The notes below the pieces were generated by a model. The model was given only the letters and a program-made list of their open reading frames with translations. It had not been told where the DNA came from and did no database searches. Shown piece after piece: positions 28,594 through 37,722 of a stretch of 64,000 bases of DNA; positions within the stretch are counted from its first letter, which is position 1, and each line of letters begins with the position of its first letter. The DNA comes from Camelimonas lactis (GTDB taxonomy: Bacteria; Pseudomonadota; Alphaproteobacteria; Rhizobiales; Beijerinckiaceae). The stretch lies in assembly GCF_004342915.1 (NCBI RefSeq), contig NZ_SLWL01000006.1, forward strand, positions 1-64,000. The letters are read 5' to 3'. The translations under genes were made by a program, and so were the position numbers.

Positions 28594-29169
28594 ATGCTGC
28601 TGTTCGTCGGTCTTGGCAACCCCGGCCCCAAATACGCCGGCAACCGCCACAACATCGGCTTCATGGCCGTGGAGACGATCGCCCGCCGGCATCGCGCCGC
28701 GCCGTGGCGCAGCAAGTTCCAGGCCCAGGCGTCCGAGGCAACCATCGGCGGTGAGCGGGTCGTGCTGCTGAAGCCGCAGACCTACATGAACGAATCCGGT
28801 CGCGCGGTGGCCGAGGCGGCGCGGTTCTACAAGATCGCCATTGGCGATATCGTGGTGTTTCACGATGAGCTGGATCTGGCCCCCGGCAAGTTGCGGGTGA
28901 AAACGGGCGGCGGCAACGCCGGGCACAACGGCCTGCGCTCGATCACCGCGCTGGTTGGCAACGACTATCGCCGGGTGCGCCTCGGCATTGGCCACCCGGG
29001 CCACAAGGACGCGGTGCACGCCTTCGTGCTCAACGATTTCGCCAAATCCGAGCACGAATGGGTGGCGCAACTGTGCGACGCCGTGGCCGACGCCGCGCCC
29101 CTGCTGACCAGTGGTGAGGACGCGACATTCGCCAGCAAGGTGCACTTGGCCTGCCAGACGTCCGCCTGA
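28594..29169 (+). CDS. pth: peptidyl-tRNA hydrolase
   Basis: 191 aa. Recycles tRNA from prematurely released peptidyl-tRNA. The active-site residues are present: N9 in GLGNPG, catalytic H19 in NRHNIGF, N66 in [10 protein letters not shown] and D91 in [19 protein letters not shown] is also diagnostic. Usual family length; start ATG with AAAGG upstream. Confidence 0.95.
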   Translation: MLLFVGLGNPGPKYAGNRHNIGFMAVETIARRHRAAPWRSKFQAQASEATIGGERVVLLKPQTYMNESGRAVAEAARFYKIAIGDIVVFHDELDLAPGKLRVKTGGGNAGHNGLRSITALVGNDYRRVRLGIGHPGHKDAVHAFVLNDFAKSEHEWVAQLCDAVADAAPLLTSGEDATFASKVHLACQTSA

Positions 29170-29182
29170 CAGGCCCCCTGCC

Positions 29183-29204
29183 GGCGCGCCTTTTTCAGCG
29201 CGCC
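29183..29204. terminator. GC hairpin between convergent pth and the binding-protein gene
   Basis: GGCGCGC/GCGCGCC stem with loop CTTTTTCA in the 72-bp convergent gap. There is no clear T-tail, so terminator function is tentative. Confidence 0.4.
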
Positions 29205-29241
29205 TCCTGGCCTGCGCCTCCTGTCCGGCGCGCGGCGCCGT

Positions 29242-30483
29242 CTACTTCATGGCGCCGCTCAGCACCGGGCCAAAGTTTTCCCAGCGGTCGCCGGAAAATT
29301 TCATCATCCGCTCCTGCTCGATGGGGTAGAAGTCCGTCGGGCTGGTGTTGATGGTGATGCCCTCCTGCAGCATGCCGGGGTCGAAATTCTTCAGATTGGC
29401 CGCCTGCTTCATGATGTTCTCACGCGTCAGGTCGTCGCCAGCCTGTTTCAGCACCTGAACCATGGTGCGGGCGACATTGTAGCCATAGACATAGTTCGAC
29501 TGGGTCTTGTCGACACCCGGCAGATATTTGTCGATGAAGACGTTCCATTCCTTCACGCCGGGATCGTCTTTCAGGCCAGGATCCGTCGGGTCCTTGACGT
29601 AGTTCACGCTCATGATGCCCTGGGCGTTCTGGAAACCGGCGGGCTTGATGACGGCGCCAACAGAGCTGGAAACGTTCACCAGCAGATGCTTCGGCTTCCA
29701 GCCGATTTCAGCGACCTTGCGGATCGCCTGGGCGGCGAATTTCGGCGTGGTGATGTTGACGAACAGGTCAGCGCCGCTGGAGCGCAGCTTCAGGATCTCC
29801 GCATCCACCGTGGGCGACGCCAGTTCGTAGGACACCTCCGAAACGATCATCGACTTCGCCTTGTCGCCAAGACCGTCCTTCAGGCCCTGGAGATAATCGC
29901 GGCCAAAGTCATCGTGCTGGTACAGAATGCCGATCTTGGCGTTGGGATAGTTGTCGAGGATGTAGCGGGCGTAAATGCGGCCCTCCCCCTGGTAGGTGGG
30001 CTGCCAGCCCATGGTCCAGGGATTGTTCTGATAGTCGCCCCATTTGGTGGCGCCGGTGGCGAGAAACAGGTGCGGCACGCCCTTCTGGTTCAGGTATTTC
30101 TGGATCGCCGTATTGGACGGGGTGCCGAGCGGGTTGAACACCAGCAGCACATTGTCCTGCTCCACCAGCTTGCGCACCTGCTCCACCGCCTTCGGCGGGC
30201 TGTAGGCGTCGTCATACGAGATGAAGGTGATCTTGCGGCCGTTAATGCCGCCCTCGTCGTTGATCTTGCGGAAATACGCCGCCTCGGTGGTTCCAATGCT
30301 GCCGTAAGCCGACGCCGGGCCGCTATAGGGCATGATGTTACCGATCCTGATTTCAGTATCGGTCACGCCGGGGCCGTATTTTTTCTGCGCCGTGGCCGGC
30401 GACGCCTGCACGGCCAATCCCGACAGCGCCGCCACAGCCGCAACGACGGCTACGCCAGCGCCCCTCAAGGTCGCTCTGATCAT
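29242..30483 (-). CDS. branched-chain-type amino acid ABC transporter substrate-binding protein (copy 1)
   Basis: 413 aa, type I periplasmic binding protein of the LivK family. A Sec signal peptide runs to about residue 32 (SPATAQ/KKYGPG). The mature start KKYGPGVTDTEIRIGNIMPYSGPASAYG matches copies 2 and 3 in this locus. SYDDAYSPPKAVEQVRKLVE and FAAQAIRKVAEIGWKPKHLL are also shared. It delivers a ligand to a Liv-type permease; the ligand need not be a branched-chain amino acid, since this subfamily also binds aromatic and other acids. GGAG 7 nt before ATG 30483 fixes the start over a GTG at 30495. Confidence 0.85.
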   Translation of the reverse strand: MIRATLRGAGVAVVAAVAALSGLAVQASPATAQKKYGPGVTDTEIRIGNIMPYSGPASAYGSIGTTEAAYFRKINDEGGINGRKITFISYDDAYSPPKAVEQVRKLVEQDNVLLVFNPLGTPSNTAIQKYLNQKGVPHLFLATGATKWGDYQNNPWTMGWQPTYQGEGRIYARYILDNYPNAKIGILYQHDDFGRDYLQGLKDGLGDKAKSMIVSEVSYELASPTVDAEILKLRSSGADLFVNITTPKFAAQAIRKVAEIGWKPKHLLVNVSSSVGAVIKPAGFQNAQGIMSVNYVKDPTDPGLKDDPGVKEWNVFIDKYLPGVDKTQSNYVYGYNVARTMVQVLKQAGDDLTRENIMKQAANLKNFDPGMLQEGITINTSPTDFYPIEQERMMKFSGDRWENFGPVLSGAMK

Positions 30484-30657
30484 CACATGCTCCACATCCG
30501 GAATGAAAGATGCGCGCTCTCATTGGCTCCGGCGCGCCTGACTTCATTCTGTTGCAGATGTGACTAATTGCAATATACCGCCCAGGGCGCAGCCGTTATC
30601 ACAATGGCGATAAGACTTTCGTTGAATTTCCCGCCGCGGCGGCCCCGGTGAGAAGCG

Positions 30658-31893
30658 TCAGAGGCGCACCTCGCCGGTGATGACCGGACCGAGCGGCCGC
30701 CAGCGGGCGCCGTCGAATTGCAGCGGCTGCAATTGCCGGAAGGGGAAGTAATTGTCCGGCGCCGTATTGATGGCGACGCCCGGCAACAGCATGTCCAGCC
30801 GCAGATCGCTGATGCTGGTGGCCTGACGCAGCAGGTTGTCGCGCGTCAGCTCATCGCCGCAGCGCTCAAGCACATGGGTCAGCAACCGGGCCAGCACATA
30901 GCCGTAGACGTTGAGGATGTTGTTGCGGTCCACGTCCGGCAGATACTGGTCCAGAAAGGCGTTCATCGCCTTCATCCCCGCGTCGTCGCTCCAGGCGGGA
31001 TCGGCCGGGTCCTTCAGGTAGTAGCTGCTGATGACGCCCCTGCCGTTTTCCAGCCCGGCGGGGCGCATGGTCCCGGCCACGGTCTGCGAGACGCTGACCA
31101 GATACTGCTCCGGCTTCCAGCCCATTTCAGCGATGCGACGGATGGCCTGGGCGGCGAACTTCGAGGTGGCGACATTGACGAAAACCGTGACGCCGGCGCC
31201 GCGCAGTTTCACCAGCTGGGCGTCAACGGTCGTGTCGGACAGCTCGTAGGGCGCCGTGGCGACGATCATGGCGTCGGCGCGGGCGCCAAGACCGGCGCGC
31301 AGGCCGGCCAGATAGTCCTTGCCGAAGTCATCGTTCTGGAAAAGCACGCCGATCCGCGCCCCCGGCGTCCGCTCCAGAATCATGCGGGCGTAAACCATGG
31401 CTTCGGCCTGGTATGGCGGCTGACCGCTGATGGTCCACGGGAAATGCCGGTAGTCGCCCCATTTGGTCGTCCCGGTGGCGACAAAGAGCTGCGGAATGCG
31501 CCGGTCGTTGAGATATTTCTGGATAGCGGTGTTGGACGGATTGCCAAGCGGATTGAAGATGGCCAGCACGCCGTCGCTCTCGACCAGGCGCCGCACCTGC
31601 TCAACCGCCTTGGCCGGGTTGTAGGCGTCGTCGTAGGAGATCAGGGTGACCTTACGCCCGTTGACGCCGCCGGCGTCATTGAGCTTGCGGAACCAGGCCG
31701 CCTCGACCTTGCCAATCACCCCATAGGCTGAGGCGGGGCCGCTATAGGGGAAGATGGAGCCGATGCGGATTTCCGTGTCAGAAGCGCCAACGTCATAACG
31801 TCCCTTGCCCGCGAAGGCCCGCCGGGAGCCCAGGACGCCGCCCGCCGCGCCCACGCCAGCAGCGGCCAGCAGACCACGCCGTGTCCATGTCAT
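30658..31893 (-). CDS. branched-chain-type ABC transporter substrate-binding protein (copy 2, Tat-like leader)
   Basis: 411 aa LivK-type binding protein, paralogous to its two neighbours (SDTEIRIGSIFPYSGPASAYGVIG, SYDDAYNPAKAVEQVRRLVE, FAAQAIRRIAEMGWKPEQYL). The N-terminus MTWTRRGLLAAAGVG...RRAFA has a twin-arginine motif (TRRGLL) and a hydrophobic core, so Tat export is likely, unlike copies 1 and 3. Start is ATG 31893 with GGGG upstream; the longer open frame to 32136 has no support. The AT-rich region upstream probably carries its own promoter. Confidence 0.85.
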   Translation of the reverse strand: MTWTRRGLLAAAGVGAAGGVLGSRRAFAGKGRYDVGASDTEIRIGSIFPYSGPASAYGVIGKVEAAWFRKLNDAGGVNGRKVTLISYDDAYNPAKAVEQVRRLVESDGVLAIFNPLGNPSNTAIQKYLNDRRIPQLFVATGTTKWGDYRHFPWTISGQPPYQAEAMVYARMILERTPGARIGVLFQNDDFGKDYLAGLRAGLGARADAMIVATAPYELSDTTVDAQLVKLRGAGVTVFVNVATSKFAAQAIRRIAEMGWKPEQYLVSVSQTVAGTMRPAGLENGRGVISSYYLKDPADPAWSDDAGMKAMNAFLDQYLPDVDRNNILNVYGYVLARLLTHVLERCGDELTRDNLLRQATSISDLRLDMLLPGVAINTAPDNYFPFRQLQPLQFDGARWRPLGPVITGEVRL

Positions 31894-32302
31894 TCCGAAC
31901 CCCAAATTATCTACCAAACGGGCATATGCGCCCCTTCTTGGTAGAACGCGGGCCGGACCTTGCCAAGCGGGATTCGGATATTGAAATTTTATGATATATT
32001 TCAGATAATTAAATGTCATTTCAATGATGCGCGCGCGCGGAAACGCTGTTGTGCGAGCCCGCGTGGTTGCGGCTATCGATATGCGCACCCCAAGAACAAT
32101 AGATAAACACTTCATAAAAGCTTGGGGGCGCAACATCCGGGCGCAACGCTTATGCCGCCCATCGCGCCCCTGCGCCCGAAAACCGTGGCCGGGCCGATCT
32201 GGTCGCCGACGTTTCCGGGAGGCTGATCAGGCTGCCGGCCTCGCCGGAGATATGCCAGCGCCTGACGGCCTGGTGCGAATGACCAGGCCGTCAGGCGACA
32301 AA
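31894..32302. other. 409-bp gap with AT-rich promoter-like segment and a strong stem-loop
   Basis: 31975-32030 is strongly AT-rich. It contains ATTGAAAT (31980-31987) and its inverse ATTTCAAT (32018-32025) 30 bp apart, about 90-130 bp before copy 2 on the minus strand. 32259-32297 is the stem-loop listed separately. No gene. Confidence 0.5.
32259..32297 (-). terminator. 16-bp perfect stem-loop after binding-protein copy 3
   Basis: CGCCTGACGGCCTGGT (32259-32274) pairs perfectly with 32282-32297 around a 7-nt loop. It begins 6 bp after the stop of the minus-strand gene. There is no T-run, so it may terminate poorly or protect the mRNA 3' end. Confidence 0.6.
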
Positions 32303-33565
32303 TCAGTGACTGTCCGATGCGTCGATCAGCTCGCCGAACGGAACCCAACGTTCGCCATCGAAGCGCGCCATGCGCATCTGTTCGACCACCAGGTAATCGG
32401 TTGGGCTGGTGTTGACTGACATGCCAGGCAGGAACAGGTCGAGGGTGACATCCTTCATGGACGCCGCCTGCTTCATGATGTTCTCCCGCGTCAGGTCATC
32501 GCCAGCGGCCTTCAGCACTTGCTCCAGCAGTTGGGCTGCCGTGTAGGCGTAGAGATAGACAGCGTTATCCTTGTCGGAGCCGGGCATGTATTTGTCCATG
32601 AAGGCGGACCATTTCTTCATGCCGGCGTCATCCTTCCAGGCCGGATCGGTCCAGTCCTTCAGGTAGCCGATGCTCAGGATACCCTTTGCGTTATCGACGC
32701 CAGCCGGCTTGAGCACCTGGGTGATGGAGACCGAATTGACGGTCAGCAGGTGCATCGGTTTCCATTGCAGCTCCGCCGCCTTGCGAATCGCCTGGGCCGC
32801 GAACTTGGGTGTGGTCAGATTGACGAAGACGTCAGCGCCGGAGTTTTTGAGCCGGACCATCTGGGAATCGACCGTGGGGTCCGTCACCTCGTAGGAAACC
32901 TCGGCGATGATCATCTTGTCCGCCCCGGCGCCGAGGCCCTGGCGCAGGCCGGTGATCACCTCACGCCCGAAGTCGTCGTTCTGGTAGAGAATCGCAATCT
33001 TGCCGTCGGGCTTGTGGGCGCGGATGTAACGCCCGTAGATCCGGCCTTCCGTCAGGTAGGTCGGATTGAAACCCATGGTCCACGGGAACTCCTTCGGCTC
33101 CGAGAAACGGCTGGCGCCGGTGGAGACGAACAGTTGCGGAACCTTCTTCTGGTTCATGTATTTCTGGATCGCGGCGTTGGACGGCGTGCCGAGGGTCTGG
33201 AAAGTGAACAGCACATTGTCCTGCTCCACCAGCTTGCGGATCTGCTCCACCGTCTTGGGCGGGCTGTAGCCGTCATCGTAGCTGAGCATGCGCAGCTTGC
33301 GGCCATTGACGCCGCCGTGCTCGTTCAGCATGCGGAAATAGGCCTCCTGCGCCTTGCCGATCACCCCGTAGGCCGAGGCAGGTCCACTGTAGGGCATCGT
33401 CTGCCCGAACAGGATTTCCGTGTCGGAGGCGCCGGGGCCATATTTCTTGTCAGCGGCGGCCCCTGATGCGGACAGGGCGAGCATGGCGGCGGCGGCTGTC
33501 GCCGCCACGGCGTATCCGGCTGCCGTTCGCGTTGCGCGCGCAAGGTGTCTTGCCAAAGCCTGCAT
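32303..33565 (-). CDS. branched-chain-type ABC transporter substrate-binding protein (copy 3)
   Basis: 420 aa LivK-type binding protein nearest the permease genes. A long Sec-type signal peptide (about 38 residues, ending SGAAA/DKKYGPG) is followed by the same mature start as copies 1 and 2. GRKLRMLSYDDGYSPPKTVEQIRKLVE and FAAQAIRKAAELQWKPMHLL follow. AAGGA lies 7 nt before ATG 33565. A terminator separates it from livM, so it is probably transcribed on its own at a higher level than the permease, as is common for binding proteins. Confidence 0.85.
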   Translation of the reverse strand: MQALARHLARATRTAAGYAVAATAAAAMLALSASGAAADKKYGPGASDTEILFGQTMPYSGPASAYGVIGKAQEAYFRMLNEHGGVNGRKLRMLSYDDGYSPPKTVEQIRKLVEQDNVLFTFQTLGTPSNAAIQKYMNQKKVPQLFVSTGASRFSEPKEFPWTMGFNPTYLTEGRIYGRYIRAHKPDGKIAILYQNDDFGREVITGLRQGLGAGADKMIIAEVSYEVTDPTVDSQMVRLKNSGADVFVNLTTPKFAAQAIRKAAELQWKPMHLLTVNSVSITQVLKPAGVDNAKGILSIGYLKDWTDPAWKDDAGMKKWSAFMDKYMPGSDKDNAVYLYAYTAAQLLEQVLKAAGDDLTRENIMKQAASMKDVTLDLFLPGMSVNTSPTDYLVVEQMRMARFDGERWVPFGELIDASDSH

Positions 33566-33786
33566 GGTGTTCCTTCCCCTTTTTCGGGCGCCCCGTGACG
33601 AGGGCGCCGTTATCCTGACCCGCCCCCAGGGCCGATCGCTGCCCGGACCTGCGCCCGGGTTCAGAGAGGCAACGCGGAAGCATCACACCGCCGTCCGGCC
33701 CGGGAAATCATGGCCCGGGCGTCTCCTGGTGGCGTTCTTCTGGCGGGGCTCCCGCCGCCGGCGCTTCCTCCCTGGGTCACAAACAA

Positions 33787-33819
33787 AAACGCGGCGGCCC
33801 CATGGGGACCGCCGCGTTT
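33787..33819 (-). terminator. rho-independent terminator of the livGFHM operon
   Basis: AAACGCGGCGG (33787-33797) pairs with CCGCCGCGTTT (33809-33819), and CCCC/GGGG extends the stem inside. On the minus strand it is followed by a T-rich run. It lies 72 bp after livM; the rest of the 33566-33890 gap shows no gene. Confidence 0.85.
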
Positions 33820-33890
33820 GTTTCCATGCGCCGGAGCGCGAGCCGCAGGCTCCTGACTGACCATCCGGCGTCAGGAGCACTGTCATGGCC

Positions 33891-34919
33891 TCAGGCTCCG
33901 CGCCGCAAAATTTTGTGGCGGATCAGGGCGATGAACCCGGCGACGCCCGTTGGCATGATGAACACGAGGAACATCAGGATCAGGCCGTAGAAGGCGCCAG
34001 ACAGACCCTTGGAGATGCTCTCGGCGATGTTCGGCACGAACAGGACGAACAGGCCGCCGAAGAAGGCGCCAGGAATCCAGCCCACGCCGCCAACCACCAG
34101 ACCGACCAGCAGCGCGATCGACAGGACGACCGTGAAGCTGTCCGGCGCCACGAACTGCACCACGATGGCGCCGAGAGCGCCGGCGATGCCGGTGTAGGTG
34201 GCGCTGATGCCGAAGGTGGTCGCCTTGTAGAGCGAGTTGTTGACGCCCATGGACCGCGAGGCGATCGGGTTGTCGCGAATGGCCATCATGGCGCGGCCGG
34301 TGCGGCTGCGGAGCAGGTTATGCGCCATCCAGAACATGAGGGCCGTCACGATCAGCGTGAAGAAGTACAGCCACTGGTCCTGGTTGAGCGGCAGGCCAAA
34401 CGGCGCGTCCGGCTTCATGATGACGATGCCCTGCACGCCGCCGGTCCAGTGCTCAAGCGGCGACAGCTTGAGGATCTGGGGCGTCGCGACCGACAGGGCG
34501 AACGTGGCGAGGGCAAGGTAAATGCCTTCGAGACGCAGCGCCGGCAGGCCGAACAGGAAACCGAACACGAAGCAGACAATGCCGGCGACGGGCAGCGTCC
34601 AGACGTAGGACACCTCCGCCTTGTCCATCAGGATCGCCGCCGTGTAGGCGCCGATGGCGTAGAAGGCGGCGTGGCCAAGCGAGAACTGGCCGTTAAAGCC
34701 CGTGAGCAGGTTCAGCCCGAGAATGGCGATGGCGTAGATCATCACCATCGTCACCTGGAAGACGAAGAAGCTCTTGGTGACGAACGGCAGGACCAGAGCC
34801 GCAACAAGGATGAGAAGGCCAAAGACGATCTTCAACATCCGGTCCCGGCCCAGCGGGCGGGTTTCGATATCGGCGGCGACGGCGGGATGCTCGGCCGCTT
34901 CCTCAAGATTGACAGACAT
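33891..34919 (-). CDS. livM: branched-chain amino acid ABC transporter permease LivM
   Basis: 342 aa inner-membrane permease with 8-10 hydrophobic helices. Family marks: YAIAILGLNLLTGFNGQFSLGHAAFYAIGAY and the coupling-loop RTGRAMMAIRDNPIASRSMGVN. It pairs with LivH to form the channel and contacts LivG/LivF. Start is ATG 34919, 2 nt after the livH stop; the frame is open further upstream inside livH but that is not the N-terminus. Last gene before the operon terminator. Confidence 0.9.
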   Translation of the reverse strand: MSVNLEEAAEHPAVAADIETRPLGRDRMLKIVFGLLILVAALVLPFVTKSFFVFQVTMVMIYAIAILGLNLLTGFNGQFSLGHAAFYAIGAYTAAILMDKAEVSYVWTLPVAGIVCFVFGFLFGLPALRLEGIYLALATFALSVATPQILKLSPLEHWTGGVQGIVIMKPDAPFGLPLNQDQWLYFFTLIVTALMFWMAHNLLRSRTGRAMMAIRDNPIASRSMGVNNSLYKATTFGISATYTGIAGALGAIVVQFVAPDSFTVVLSIALLVGLVVGGVGWIPGAFFGGLFVLFVPNIAESISKGLSGAFYGLILMFLVFIMPTGVAGFIALIRHKILRRGA

Positions 34920-34921
34920 GA

Positions 34922-35800
34922 TTACACCCGCTGGATGGTTGCGCGGCCAAACAGACCACCAGGCTTCAGGACAAGCACCAGAACGATGATGCACAGGGCG
35001 ATGGTCAGCTTCAGCTCGCCGCCAATGACGGGGATGAAGGTGCCGGCCAGGTTCTCGATGACGCCCACCAGGAAGCCGCCAAGAACAGCGCCGCCCGGGC
35101 TGCTGAGACCGCCGAGAACGGCGCCGGCGAAGCCATAGACCAGAATGCCAAGCATCATGTTCGGCTCAAGGAACACCACCGGAGCCACCAGCATGCCGGC
35201 GACGGCGCCGATGGCGGTGGCGAGGCCCCAGCCAAGGGCGATCATCCACGACACGCGGATGCCGACCAGTCGCGCCGACACCGGGTTGTCAGCCGAAGCG
35301 CGCAGCGCCAGGCCGACGCGCGTGTAGCGGAAGAAGAAGAACAGGGCCAGCAGCAGGAGCAGCGTGACCGCCATCATGCCGGCCTGGTGGGCGCTGATGA
35401 GGCTGGAGCCAAACAGCGGGGCCGAACCGAACGGCGACGGGAACGTCTTGATCGAGAAGTCCCAGATGAAGCCGGCGGCGCTGGTGATGATGGTCAGCAG
35501 CGCGATGAACATCACCACGTGGCTGAGGATCGGCGCGTTGTCGAGCGGTTTGAAGATCACCCGTTCAATGATGACGCCGCCAACGAAGGAAATCGCGATG
35601 GTGAGGAAGAACGCCACCCAGTAGGGCACGCCCCAGGTGATGAGCTGCCAGGCGATGAAGGTGGAGAACATCGCCATTTCGCCCTGGGCGAAGTTCAGGT
35701 GGCCAATGGCGACGTAGATCATGACGACAGCGAGCGCGACGCAGGCGTAGATAGAGCCGGTCGATATGCCCGCAATGACTTGCTGAACAAAGAGTTCCAT
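34922..35800 (-). CDS. livH: branched-chain amino acid ABC transporter permease LivH
   Basis: 292 aa membrane permease. QQVIAGISTGSIYACVALAVVMIY and HLNFAQGEMAMF open the LivH fold. The coupling loop is RYTRVGLALRASADNPVSARLVGI. GGAG 7 nt before the ATG. Follows livF after 11 bp. Confidence 0.9.
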   Translation of the reverse strand: MELFVQQVIAGISTGSIYACVALAVVMIYVAIGHLNFAQGEMAMFSTFIAWQLITWGVPYWVAFFLTIAISFVGGVIIERVIFKPLDNAPILSHVVMFIALLTIITSAAGFIWDFSIKTFPSPFGSAPLFGSSLISAHQAGMMAVTLLLLLALFFFFRYTRVGLALRASADNPVSARLVGIRVSWMIALGWGLATAIGAVAGMLVAPVVFLEPNMMLGILVYGFAGAVLGGLSSPGGAVLGGFLVGVIENLAGTFIPVIGGELKLTIALCIIVLVLVLKPGGLFGRATIQRV

Positions 35801-35811
35801 CAGTCGGCTCC

Positions 35812-36525
35812 TCAGTAGCCCAGATAGGCTTTGCGCAGATTCTCGTCGTCGCGGATGTCATCCGCGCGGCCCGAGAACACGATGCGGCCGGTTTCAAGCA
35901 GATAGGCCTGGTCGGCGAGATCCAGAGCGATCTGGGCGTTCTGCTCGACCACGAGCATGCTGACCTTTTCCTTGCGGTTCAGTTCGCGGAAAATCTCGAA
36001 GATTTCACGCGTGATCATCGGCGCAAGGCCAAAGGACGGCTCATCCAGCAGCATCAGCTTCGGGCGCAGCATCAGCGCCCGGCCAACGGCCAGCATCTGC
36101 TGTTCGCCGCCCGACAGCAGGCCCGCCTGCTGGGTGCGACGCTCCTTCAGGATCGGGAAGTAGCTGAACACCAGCTCCATGTCCTGGGCGATGGCGGCCT
36201 TGTCGCCGCGCGTCATGGCGCCCAGCTGCAGGTTCTCTTCAACCGTCTGGCGGGTGAAGGTGCCGCGGCCATCGGGCACATGGGCGACGCCGACGCGGAC
36301 GATGTCCTCGGTCTGCTTGCGATTGATCTGCTCACCGTTGAGCAGAACGTCGCCGGAGCGCCGGATCATGCCGCACAGGGCGCGCAGGGTCGTCGTCTTG
36401 CCGGCGCCGTTCGCGCCCAGCAGCGTGGTGACGCTGCCCTGCTCGATGGAGAAATCGATGCCGTGCAGCACCTTGGTCTGCCCATAACCGGCGTGCAGAC
36501 CCTTGACTTCAAGCAGTTTCGTCAT
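35812..36525 (-). CDS. livF: branched-chain amino acid ABC transporter ATP-binding protein LivF
   Basis: 237 aa. Walker A GANGAGKTT (37-45), Q-loop, ABC signature LSGGEQQ, Walker B LMLLDEPS and the switch His region (VVEQNAQ, with Asn/Gln typical of LivF). The ATG overlaps the livG stop (ATGA), indicating coupled translation of the two ATPases. Confidence 0.95.
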   Translation of the reverse strand: MTKLLEVKGLHAGYGQTKVLHGIDFSIEQGSVTTLLGANGAGKTTTLRALCGMIRRSGDVLLNGEQINRKQTEDIVRVGVAHVPDGRGTFTRQTVEENLQLGAMTRGDKAAIAQDMELVFSYFPILKERRTQQAGLLSGGEQQMLAVGRALMLRPKLMLLDEPSFGLAPMITREIFEIFRELNRKEKVSMLVVEQNAQIALDLADQAYLLETGRIVFSGRADDIRDDENLRKAYLGY

Positions 36526-37292
36526 TGGTCCGTCCCGAGATAAGCAGCGATGACGTCAGGGTTGTTCTGCACTTCCGCCGGCGTGCCCTCGGCGATCTTG
36601 CGACCGAAGTTGAGCGCCACCACCGTGTCGGAGATCGACATGACCAGGCTCATGTGGTGCTCAACGAGCAACACCGTCAGCTTGCGATCATCGCGCACGT
36701 GCTTGATGAGATCGCCCAGCTCGTCCACTTCGCCGTGGTTCAGGCCGGCGGCCGGCTCATCGAGCAGGAGCAGCTTCGGATCAGCGGCGAGGGCGCGGGC
36801 CATTTCGACGCGCTTCTGGGTGCCGAACGGCAGATCGCCGACGCGCCGGTGCATGACCGACTGCAGGTCCAGATAGCGGATGATCTGCCGGGCCTTGTGA
36901 TCGATCTCTTTCTCGGTGGACCGGCTCCACGGCAGCGCCAGCGAATCGCTGATGTAGTCGCCGCGCGTCCTGCAGTGGCTGCCGATGCGGACGTTATCCA
37001 GCACCGACAGGTTCTGGAACAGCGCCAGATTCTGGAAGGTGCGGCCAATGCCGATCTCGGCGATGCGGTGCGCCGGACGCGAGAGAATGGATTGCCCCTC
37101 GAACAGGATGTCGCCGCTGGTGGGCGTGTACAACCTGCTGAGACAGTTGAAGAGCGTGGTCTTGCCGGCGCCGTTCGGCCCGATCAGCGCATTGATCTGC
37201 TGGGACGGAAGATCGAACGAGACGCCGCTCAGCGCGACGATGCCGCCAAAACGGACGGCGACATCACGCACGGACAGTATGGGTCCTGACAT
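36522..37292 (-). CDS. livG: branched-chain amino acid ABC transporter ATP-binding protein LivG
   Basis: 256 aa. Walker A GPNGAGKTT (38-46), LivG-specific FQNLALFQNLSVLDNV, degenerate signature LPFGTQKRVE, Walker B LLLLDEPAAG, switch VEHHM. First gene of livG-livF-livH-livM. Confidence 0.95.
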   Translation of the reverse strand: MSGPILSVRDVAVRFGGIVALSGVSFDLPSQQINALIGPNGAGKTTLFNCLSRLYTPTSGDILFEGQSILSRPAHRIAEIGIGRTFQNLALFQNLSVLDNVRIGSHCRTRGDYISDSLALPWSRSTEKEIDHKARQIIRYLDLQSVMHRRVGDLPFGTQKRVEMARALAADPKLLLLDEPAAGLNHGEVDELGDLIKHVRDDRKLTVLLVEHHMSLVMSISDTVVALNFGRKIAEGTPAEVQNNPDVIAAYLGTDQ

Positions 37293-37439
37293 GCTGGACT
37301 ACCCGGCGCTATGAAATGTGGAAATGATGGCCGGAACATTCCGGGCCTGATGAAAAACGGCGCAGCGCGGCCGCCATTTGCGTTATCTGACGCACAATCC
37401 CCTCCCTGAGCCGAGCATAGTCTTATTATTTCGGCCGGC

Positions 37440-37490
37440 TATTCTCACCATAACCGCAGACGTTTGCAACCTTCAGGCGCGACAAACGTT
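37440..37490 (-). promoter_or_regulatory. candidate promoter and operator of the liv operon
   Basis: An inverted repeat ACGTTTG (37460-37466) / CAAACGT (37483-37489) lies about 170 bp before livG. On the minus strand, one arm overlaps TTGCAA, followed 17 bp later by GAGAAT, a moderate match to -35/-10 hexamers. The remainder of 37293-37722 shows no gene. Functional assignment is inference. Confidence 0.35.
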
Positions 37491-37722
37491 CCGCTCTTGC
37501 CGCCGATCTTCTACACGGCGGAGGGCAATGGCAACCCTTGAACAAGCGCTCGTTCGGCAAATCCGTTGATAAATCCACACTGACGTTGCGGATTTGCCTG
37601 ACATGGAAGGCGTTCCGGCCGCGGTGCGGCGGCGTCATAAACCATACCGGGACAAAATCCTCAGCCGGGCCACCGGGCGCTGTCCCTTGCGGGCCAACCC
37701 CGGCCATCGCCGGAAACTGACG

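Noticed and set aside
33885-35138. 417-codon open frame on the plus strand
   Set aside because: Antisense to livM/livH; charged low-complexity translation typical of reversed membrane-protein codons.
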